Part shown: positions 1-8,500 of the stretch, piece after piece | Layout of the letters: each line of letters opens with the position of its first letter | How positions within the stretch are numbered: the first letter of the stretch is position 1 | Assembly: GCF_037154075.1 (NCBI RefSeq) | Contig: NZ_JBANRJ010000004.1 | Location: 1-47,192, forward strand | DNA from: Sphingobium aromaticiconvertens | Lineage (GTDB): Bacteria; Pseudomonadota; Alphaproteobacteria; Sphingomonadales; Sphingomonadaceae | Reading direction: 5' to 3' | Length of the DNA: 47,192 nt | The notes under the pieces: generated by a model | Database searches by the model: none | Told to the model about the DNA's origin: nothing | Seen by the model: the letters and a program-made list of their open reading frames with translations, nothing else | Translations under genes and position numbers: made by a program

Positions 1-310
1 GGGTGGCAGGCGGTGCTTCCCATATCGCGATGTCCAGCACATCGCCCTGCCCGATCACCGAACCGATCGGCCTACCTTCGCCCAGATCCTCGGAGAAGGA
101 GGATGTATGGGTTTTCGCGATAATATTGCGCACCACCGCATCTGTGACATCTATGACGTTGATATTGGCATCACCGACCAGATGATCCTGCTCCGCCTTG
201 TTGATGCTGCGCGCGGACGGACCGGAAGAAGACATGATGGCGCAGCCTGAAAGCGCCATCGCTAGGCATGCCGTTCCCACCATTCGGACTGACATAAGTG
301 ATTTTTCCAT
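1..310 (-). CDS. Polysaccharide export outer-membrane lipoprotein (BexD/CtrA/Wza family), N-terminal part
   Basis: This is the first 103 codons of the outer-membrane channel protein of a capsule exporter; the gene runs off the left edge. Translation from ATG at 310 gives a short signal peptide ending in the lipobox LSGC (Cys about residue 23), then a segment ending in the family pattern GDVLDIAIWEAPPAT. The family continues with LFG, and the right edge of the window (46316-47192) opens with FGSSGSDVRLG, so the two pieces appear to be one gene of about 395 residues, the usual size for BexD/CtrA. One base is missing at the join. A second in-frame ATG at 295 could also be the start; neither has a strong ribosome site. 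It diverges from kpsE. Confidence 0.85.
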   Translation of the reverse strand, partial: MEKSLMSVRMVGTACLAMALSGCAIMSSSGPSARSINKAEQDHLVGDANINVIDVTDAVVRNIIAKTHTSSFSEDLGEGRPIGSVIGQGDVLDIAIWEAPPAT

Positions 311-611
311 CGAGGTTCAGCCAGATCCAAATATACAAACAAGCAGGTTCGTGGGCGAAAGGTGCTGACCTATGGCTGAACCAAAGAAGCGGATCAAGGA
401 CGCAGGAGATAATTTGCCATTGCCCGTATAAAGGCCGGCAATGGTCCAGAACCCTCAGTCCTTGGCGGCCTGCCAGCCAGCACTGTTCAAATCGCGCCAC
501 AAGGTGAGACTTTTTCAGTAGCCTGCTGGACGATGAGGGCCAAGGCGGCTAGGGGCGGGCGCTGCCCATATCCCACGCGGATGCTGGCTTGTATCAGGGT
601 CGATTACGTTT
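311..611. promoter_or_regulatory. Divergent intergenic region between export lipoprotein and kpsE
   Basis: About 300 bases separate the leftward export-lipoprotein gene from the rightward kpsE gene, so promoters for both halves of the export machinery should lie here. I see no convincing minus 35/minus 10 pair, no strong inverted repeat and no credible small gene. The ORFs in this stretch overlap the signal-peptide coding sequence in other frames and look like shadows. Confidence 0.4.
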
Positions 612-1802
612 ATGGATACCGCTCACGCCGAAACGGAAGCTGGCGTTGAACGTCCGCAGGAAAATCAGAAAAGCGTGCCACATATTATGCAGATGCCGGA
701 AAAAATCACGGGCAGATTTAAGAAGGTCGGCCCGCTATTCCTGTTTACGGTCATTATTCCAACCCTGCTGGCCACTATATATTTCGGCTTCATTGCTTCG
801 GATGTCTATATTTCCGAATCCCGCTTCACTGTGCGAAGCCCCGAAAAATCGACACCGACCGGATTGGGGGCGCTGTTCAAAAGTTCGGGCTTCGCCAATT
901 CGGGGGATGAGGTTTACGCGGCTCAGGATTATGTCCAGTCCCGCGACGCCCTGCAGGCGCTTAACCGGAAAAACGCCTTTACACACGCCTATTCCGATCC
1001 ATCGATATCCGCTTTCGATCGCTTTTCCGGCTTTGGCATAGGATCGACTTTCGAGGATCTGTACAAATATTATAAAAAGAAGGTCGACGTAAAGTACGAG
1101 ACTTCCTCCTCCATCGTCACCCTTACCGTTCGCGCTTTCAAGCCGCAGGATGCAAGCCGGTTCAACGAACAACTGCTGGAAATGGCCGAGGCTACGGTCA
1201 ACACGCTGAACGAACGCGGGCGGCAGGATCTGATCCGTTTTGCCCAAAGGGAAGTCGATGACGCCAAAGCCAAGTCGCAAAGCGCGGCGCTGGCCTTGTC
1301 GACCTATCGCAATGCAGTAGGGATCGTGGACCCTGAAAAGCAGGCGACCGTCCAGATCCAGATGATTTCAAAGCTTCAGGACGAACTGATCGCCACGCGG
1401 ACGCAATTGACGGAAACACGTACCGTTTCCCCCCAGAACCCCCAGATCGAGGTTCTGGTGGCGCGGGCCAAAAGCCTGAGCGATGAAATTGACAAGCAGC
1501 TTGGCCTTGTCGCCGGCAGCAGCAAGTCACTGTCGTCACGCGCCGCCCAATATCAGCGCGTGCTGCTCGAAAACCAGTTCGCCGACAAGCAACTGGCGAG
1601 CGCCATGGCATCCTTGGATGATGCGCGGAACGAAGCGAACCGCAAACAGGCCTATGTCGAGCGTATCGTGCAGCCCAATGCCCCCGACGAACCATTGGAG
1701 CCAAGGCGTTGGCGCGGCATTTTTTCGACCCTCATCCTGGGCTTGGCCGCATGGGCCATCATCAGTATGCTGGTCGCGGGCATGCTGGAACACCGGGACT
1801 AG
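612..1802 (+). CDS. kpsE: Capsule export inner-membrane protein, KpsE/BexC/CtrB family
   Basis: A 396-residue polysaccharide co-polymerase-type protein linking the inner-membrane ABC transporter to the outer-membrane channel. It has the family layout: a cytoplasmic N-terminus, a first membrane segment at about 41-64, a long periplasmic region with helical heptad-rich stretches (about 190-350) and a C-terminal membrane segment at about 370-392. The motif SDVYISESRFTVRSP after the first membrane helix is typical of BexC/CtrB/KpsE. It is followed immediately by kpsM and kpsT, so the three form a translationally coupled export operon. The ATG at 612 has only a weak ribosome site; ATGs near codons 26 and 28 are alternatives. 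Confidence 0.9.
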   Translation: MDTAHAETEAGVERPQENQKSVPHIMQMPEKITGRFKKVGPLFLFTVIIPTLLATIYFGFIASDVYISESRFTVRSPEKSTPTGLGALFKSSGFANSGDEVYAAQDYVQSRDALQALNRKNAFTHAYSDPSISAFDRFSGFGIGSTFEDLYKYYKKKVDVKYETSSSIVTLTVRAFKPQDASRFNEQLLEMAEATVNTLNERGRQDLIRFAQREVDDAKAKSQSAALALSTYRNAVGIVDPEKQATVQIQMISKLQDELIATRTQLTETRTVSPQNPQIEVLVARAKSLSDEIDKQLGLVAGSSKSLSSRAAQYQRVLLENQFADKQLASAMASLDDARNEANRKQAYVERIVQPNAPDEPLEPRRWRGIFSTLILGLAAWAIISMLVAGMLEHRD

Positions 1803-1807
1803 TGACC

Positions 1808-2608
1808 ATGACGGCCTTTTCCCAACTCGCCACGATCCGCCGCAGCGCAACGATCCAAGGCCGGGTGATCTATGCGCTCCTTATGCGGGAGATACTCACC
1901 CGCTATGGCCGACACAATATCGGCTTTCTCTGGCTGTTTGTCGAACCCATGCTGTTCACGACCGGGGTTACGATTTTGTGGACAGTATCCAATGCGAGCC
2001 ATGGATCATCGTTACCGATCGTGGCCTTTGCGCTCACAGGCTATTCCAGTGTGCTCCTGTGGCGTAACATGCCTGCCCGCTGCATCGGCGCCATAGGACC
2101 CAATCTTGCGCTCATGTATCATCGCAATGTCAAGGCAATCGATGTTTTCCTGGCGCGCCTTCTGCTTGAGGCCGGCGGAGCGACGATCTCGTTCATCACG
2201 CTTGGCCTGTTCTACATCTATATCGGTTGGCTAGAGCCACCTGACGATGTTCTTCTGGTAACTGCAGGCTGGCTTTTACTTGCTTGGTTCGGTGCTAGCC
2301 TCGCTATGCTGTTGGGAGCTTTAAGTGAAAGGAGCGAACTGGTTGACAGATTCTGGCACCCAGTATCCTACATTACCTTTCCGCTTTCAGGAGCAGCCTT
2401 CATGGTTGACGCCTTACCGACTTCAGTACAGAAGTATGCGCTCTACGTTCCAATGGTGAACGGTGTAGAGATCGTGCGCGAGGGCTATTTCGGTAACCAA
2501 ATCCGGGCTCATTACGACCTTCCCTATCTGTTGATATGGTGCATTGCGCTTACCTTAATTGCGCTGGCGCAAATCAAAGTGGTCAGTCTGAGGATAACAC
2601 CGGAGTGA
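1808..2608 (+). CDS. kpsM: Capsule polysaccharide ABC transporter permease KpsM/Wzm type
   Basis: An ABC-2 type permease of about 266 residues that forms the inner-membrane pore for the finished polysaccharide, with KpsT as ATPase. The sequence shows the conserved cytoplasmic N-terminus (ALLMREILTRYGRHNIGFLW), about six hydrophobic segments and the family motif near PLSGAAFMVDALP before the last helices. The upstream kpsE stop at 1800-1802 nearly touches the start. GTG at 1802 or ATG at 1808 are both possible; ATG 1808 is chosen. The frame stays open further upstream inside kpsE, but that part reads as a shadow. Its stop TGA overlaps the GTG start of kpsT. Confidence 0.92.
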   Translation: MTAFSQLATIRRSATIQGRVIYALLMREILTRYGRHNIGFLWLFVEPMLFTTGVTILWTVSNASHGSSLPIVAFALTGYSSVLLWRNMPARCIGAIGPNLALMYHRNVKAIDVFLARLLLEAGGATISFITLGLFYIYIGWLEPPDDVLLVTAGWLLLAWFGASLAMLLGALSERSELVDRFWHPVSYITFPLSGAAFMVDALPTSVQKYALYVPMVNGVEIVREGYFGNQIRAHYDLPYLLIWCIALTLIALAQIKVVSLRITPE

Positions 2609-3264
2609 TCAAGGTCGAACATGTAACCAAAGTTTACCCGACACGGTCGGGAGACCGTGTTGTATTGAATGATATCTCCTTCACGTTAGATCATGGAGAA
2701 AAGCTCGGAATTCTTGGGCGTAATGGCGCAGGAAAGTCTACCCTGATCCGTCTTGTTAGTGGAGCAGAGCAGCCGACATCAGGCTACGTAAACAGGAATA
2801 TGTCTGTTTCTTGGCCGTTGGCCTTTGGTGGCGCTTTCCAAGGCGCATTAACAGGGCTGGACAATGTCCGTTTTATAAGCCGGATATATAAACAGGATTA
2901 TAAACAAAATATAGATTTCGTAGCCGATTTTACCGAATTAGGCCTGTACCTGAGAGAACCAGTCAGGTCCTATTCACAAGGCATGCGCGCGCGACTCGCC
3001 TTTGCCATTTCCATGATTATAGAATTTGACTGTTATCTCATTGACGAAATTAGCGCCGTTGGCGATGCGCGGTTTCACGAAAGATGTGAGATAGAGCTTT
3101 TCCAAAAACGTCGTGATCGTGCTATGCTGATCATTTCTCATGACATCGAATATGTTAGAAATCACTGCTCAAAATTTGCTGTTCTTCATGATGGGAAAAT
3201 GCAATTTTATTCTGATTTCGACCAAGCTCATGCCCGCCACATGCATAATTTGCATGCACAATAG
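2605..3264 (+). CDS. kpsT: Capsule polysaccharide ABC transporter ATPase KpsT type
   Basis: A 219-residue ATP-binding subunit. Walker A is GRNGAGKS (residues 38-45), the family-specific signature YSQGMRARL begins near residue 123, Walker B ends in DE at about 147-148, and the switch histidine is in ISHD near 179. The length matches group 2 capsule KpsT/BexA/CtrD. It lacks the C-terminal carbohydrate-binding domain found in Wzt proteins that select capped O antigens. The GTG start at 2605 overlaps the kpsM stop (GTGA), which fixes the start better than the longer upstream reading. An inverted repeat downstream may end the transcript. Confidence 0.93.
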   Translation: MIKVEHVTKVYPTRSGDRVVLNDISFTLDHGEKLGILGRNGAGKSTLIRLVSGAEQPTSGYVNRNMSVSWPLAFGGAFQGALTGLDNVRFISRIYKQDYKQNIDFVADFTELGLYLREPVRSYSQGMRARLAFAISMIIEFDCYLIDEISAVGDARFHERCEIELFQKRRDRAMLIISHDIEYVRNHCSKFAVLHDGKMQFYSDFDQAHARHMHNLHAQ

Positions 3265-3304
3265 AAATTACTATCCGATCGGTTAATCTCTGATCTTAGC
3301 TGCA

Positions 3305-3334
3305 GCAGGCGAAAGATTTAATACATTCGCCTGC
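3305..3334. terminator. Inverted repeat between convergent kpsT and rmd
   Basis: GCAGGCGAA at 3305-3313 pairs perfectly with TTCGCCTGC at 3326-3334 around a 12-base loop. It lies between the 3' ends of kpsT (rightward) and rmd (leftward). No T-run follows directly, although a T-rich patch lies at about 3357-3364, so a bidirectional terminator role is plausible but unproven. Confidence 0.5.
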
Positions 3335-3415
3335 ACCTCGATTCGCATAGCATGGGCTTTTTATTACAATGTCGGGCCGCATTATATGCGCTTTTCATAG
3401 TCCTATATCACTATA

Positions 3416-4315
3416 TTACTGCCCTTCAAGCATCCATGCAAGCGTGTCTCGTAAAGTGTAGACTGAGCATTGACCCGACATCGCCTCGATCTTGCTGCGA
3501 TCACCCCAGAGCATCTTTACTTCATTCTTACGAACAAAGGCTGGATTAACGGTCACCTCAAAATCATGCCCCGATATATCTTTGATCATCTCGATCACGT
3601 CTCGCAATGAATGTGCTTCGCCCGAACAGATATTAAAGATTTCTCCCACGGCACTAGGCTCGGACAGAAGGGTAGCGTAGGCCAACACAACGTCCCTTAC
3701 ATCCGAGAAGTCGCGGGCAACATCCAGATTACCAAGTTCAATCCGGTCGGCCTTGCGTCGAACATGATCGATGATTTTGGGAATGACGAAATCGATGGAT
3801 TGACCTACCCCGGTATAATTGAATGGGCGCGCGATAATGATCGGCAGTCGTTCCCGATAGAGATTCGCAACAAATTCCATCGCAATCTTGCTTACAGCAT
3901 AGTCATTGACCGGATCCGGCACGACAGTCTCGTCAATCGCACCACTGACGCGATTGCCATAGATATTGGCGCTGCTAGCAAGAAGTACGGCTTTAGCCCC
4001 ACCTACGGCGCTGACCGCCTCCAACAAGTTACGAGTGCCGACGATGTTTGTTCGGTAGATATCCTCGACTACCCCATGAGAAACAAAGGCGATCGCGGCC
4101 AGATGCGCAACCTTATCGGGCCGGAGTTCCGCGACGACGTCCTTCAGCCCTTGAGCATCGGTTAGGTCACACACATGTGATGCCGCCAATCCATCGACCG
4201 GATTAGTTATCAGACTGTGCGAAAGTCCAATAATTTCATCGCCTTGGTTCGCCAGTAATGCTGCCAGATAGCGTCCGGTGAAGCCGTCCACGCCCGTAAT
4301 CAAAATTTTGCTCAT
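3416..4315 (-). CDS. rmd: GDP-6-deoxy-D-mannose (GDP-D-rhamnose) reductase, extended SDR
   Basis: About 299 residues; reduces GDP-4-keto-6-deoxy-mannose, the product of the neighbouring Gmd, to GDP-D-rhamnose. The N-terminal nucleotide-binding motif is TGVDGFTGRYL, and the catalytic pair is in YAVSK (Tyr near 139) with the serine in ASSANIYG. The GFTGRYL form resembles Rmd more than GDP-L-fucose synthase, although a GDP-6-deoxy-talose synthase cannot be excluded. An ATG at 4321 opens the frame, but the ribosome site GGTGAG at 4327-4322 is correctly spaced (6 bases) for the ATG at 4315, so that start is chosen. It lies about 100 bases downstream of gmd on the same strand. Confidence 0.88.
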   Translation of the reverse strand: MSKILITGVDGFTGRYLAALLANQGDEIIGLSHSLITNPVDGLAASHVCDLTDAQGLKDVVAELRPDKVAHLAAIAFVSHGVVEDIYRTNIVGTRNLLEAVSAVGGAKAVLLASSANIYGNRVSGAIDETVVPDPVNDYAVSKIAMEFVANLYRERLPIIIARPFNYTGVGQSIDFVIPKIIDHVRRKADRIELGNLDVARDFSDVRDVVLAYATLLSEPSAVGEIFNICSGEAHSLRDVIEMIKDISGHDFEVTVNPAFVRKNEVKMLWGDRSKIEAMSGQCSVYTLRDTLAWMLEGQ

Positions 4316-4415
4316 AGACATCTCACCGTAGCCATGCTGGCATATCGACCTAATGACACAAGCGTCGCCAGGTCCTCACGCAATCAATATAATCCTGAAA
4401 TCTTCCTCTAGGAGA

Positions 4416-5465
<1,050 letters not shown>

Positions 5466-5573
5466 TTACAAAACTATGCGTAAATACTATAACAATGGCA
5501 CAAGACATTATTGCTGCCGCTCATTGCAAACGACTTGAGACAGATATTGAGCTCCCATTCACTCACCTGCCTC

Positions 5574-8500
5574 TTAATGCCCATTGCGCTGAAAATCCCA
5601 TCCCAGACGCTTTTCCTGCACCAATCCCTGAATCATACCTTCCAAAGTGCCGGCAACACGGTTCCAGTCATGTGCGCTCAGCCATTCGTGCATCGCAGCC
5701 TGGACCGTCCGCCGCTTTTCAGGACTTCGGAGCAAGGAGCCGATCACCTCGGCCAGTTCTTCCGGCTCATTGCTGTCCGCCCAGGCGGCTGCCTCACCAA
5801 GTTCCGCGAAGATTTTGACCCGTGTCGCCACCAGCGGCACCATGCTCGCCAGCGACACGCGGACGGCGCCACTGGCAGAATCCGAACTCTCGCCATAGGG
5901 CAAAGTAACGATGTCACATCCGACCAGCAGGTCGTTGACCCGTTCGATCGGCATGAACTCCTGATACCATTCGATCGCATCATATAGGCCGAGCGATTGC
6001 GCCAGCATCTTGCACTCGGTAATATATGCTTCATGCCCTTCCCCGGGGAACTGGGCGTTGACAAGGCGCAGCTTAAGATTGGGCCATTCCTGACGTAACA
6101 AGGCCGCGGCTCGGATCAGTTTGTCTATGCCCTTGTGGCGGAAGAAAAAGCCGTGACAACCGATGATTGGCGCATCCTGCGGCCCAAAACGTTTTGGCCA
6201 CGGTGCTTGGTCTCTGGCAAATGCCCCATGAGGCAGCAAACCGACATTGTGCTTCAGGCCCATCGACAGAAGGAAATTCATGTCGGCGACATTGTGTACA
6301 AGTACCCGGCTGACCTTCCCCAGCCCTTCGAGCAGGAGCATTATTTCATCGGACCCGGCAAGCACGATGTTGCCGGGATTGTGCAAGATGATCACCGTCA
6401 CCTTGTCAGCCAAACGATCATCTAACGCCATACGGCCAAGTTGATCCCAGGAAATCAGCCCATCCTGATGCTGGATGACCACGGCTTCCGCATCAATTTC
6501 GCCAACTGCATCCAGGATAGGATCAATTTTCGGTACATTTTCAACAGGCCAAGCCGGTCTATGACGGGCCTGAGAAACAAACCTCGGCGCAGTCCGATGA
6601 TCGCATATTACCGTCAATTCGCGCTGCGTGGCCGACGAAAAATGGTCGATCAAATATTGGGAATATTGCGCAATACCGCATTGAACGCCCCAAGTGCTGA
6701 TCCAAGCGATACGCGCTGTTTCCCGATTTGAGGCATAAAGAAGATCCTCGACCATCGCGGTGTAGCGATGCAGCCAAGCTGTCTTGTCGCTTTCCTTTGC
6801 AGCCGCCGCAATTGCGCGCTGCCGCCGTTCCTCGATGACAGCCGACTGTTCGGGATCGGCTTGCTCCCGCAACGCGGCTGCCAGATCCTCGACATCTGGC
6901 TCTACCCAAAGCGAATGATGTCCGCTGACGTGACTTCCGGACCGCGCGAAGCGATAATCCACCAGACGGGCTTCCTGCATGCCGCAAAAGTCGCGCTGCC
7001 CGCCATGTCCAGTAACGATCAGCGGCAATCCGGACGCCATCGCCTCCAATGCTGGCAGATTATAGCCCTCCCCTCGAGATGGCAGAACCATCACGTCCGC
7101 ATCGGCGTAAAATTGTAGCAGCTCCCTTTGCTCAACGTCCCGATTGACGATCTCGACCTTGGCAAGATTGGGGTAGCGCTCCGTCAATTCCGCCAGTTGC
7201 TGCTCCACATCATTATGCGGGTTCGGAAAGGTTTTGATGACAAGGCGAACGGGATCGGCGGAGGTGAAGGCCTTCGCCCATGCTTCAAGAAGCACATCGA
7301 CACCCTTCCGCTTGAAGCAGGAGGACACATGCAGGAAGCGGATTTCTTTACCACGCGAGTGCCTGCCGCTGGCAAGAGCGGCATAAGGCTCAATATCGAC
7401 AGGCTGCCCGATCGTCGCAACAGGGATCGGCAATCCTGAATCCAAAAGCGCGTTCGTGACCGTCCGCGCAGGCGAAATGATGGCATCGAAGCTCTTTGCA
7501 AGGCGCTGGACCGTATGCTCTGGAACCGCGCTTTCTTCCCAGAAGAACAGGGCCATCATCAACCGGTAATCTCCTTCGGGGATCACGACGGGATAGTGAT
7601 GGCTGATAACGACCTCATTGCCCTGATTTGGGGCCGTTCGTGTCGACAATTCGATCATGAGCGGCTTGTCATCGGCAGGCACGCCCTCGGTATGGCCGAT
7701 AGGCACCGTCTCAATCGGCAGGAAGCGGGCCTGCCCGGGAAAGCTTGCTTCCAATGTTCTTGCAAGCATGCGGTTGATGATGGCGAGGCTGTAGCTTCCC
7801 AGGATATGGCCAGCGACAACATGCCCAAGATCAGCCGCGTTGGTGCCGTCGCGAGCGGGCGCATCGGGCTTTCGCCTTTGCACGCGCCATTCGTCGACCG
7901 CTCGCGTAAGCGCCGGGGACATGGCGGTAGAGGCCTCGGCCGCAGTTGAAATATTGGTAAACAGGCCAGGGCAGTCGAGAACGGCGACGGGAATGTCCGC
8001 ATCCAACAGCGCCTGCACGCGATCGTCGCGCGATGCCAGTTGTCGCAGCGCAGATTCCGTCCTTTCCTGAGGCAATCCTGCCAGAGAACTATGGTTCGAT
8101 AAATCGGTCTGGTCGATCCATGCCAGGAGTGTCGCGGCAAAGGAGGCCATCAGCGCGTCGCGTTGAAAGGCCAGATTATCAAGCAAAATGTAGCTCAACG
8201 CCACGCCGTCGTTACGCGCTGCCCGAAGCAGATCGACGCTGCTGCCGGTGAAAGAATGGAAAAGATCGAAACCGACAATGCGATCACCGATCTGAGGCTC
8301 CAGAAGATGATCGTTAAGACAACTGTTCGCAACACCGCACATTCTGGCTGTGAACTTGTTAGCCACAACGAAATTATTGCCGTCACTGAAAACGGCGCGC
8401 ACTCTGTTCCCGGCTTGTCTGAAAATAACCTGCAGCCAATTCCTGACGATCTGGTCGAGACGATGGCTTGGATTGAATCTCGCGAACGCCGTCAGGTCGA

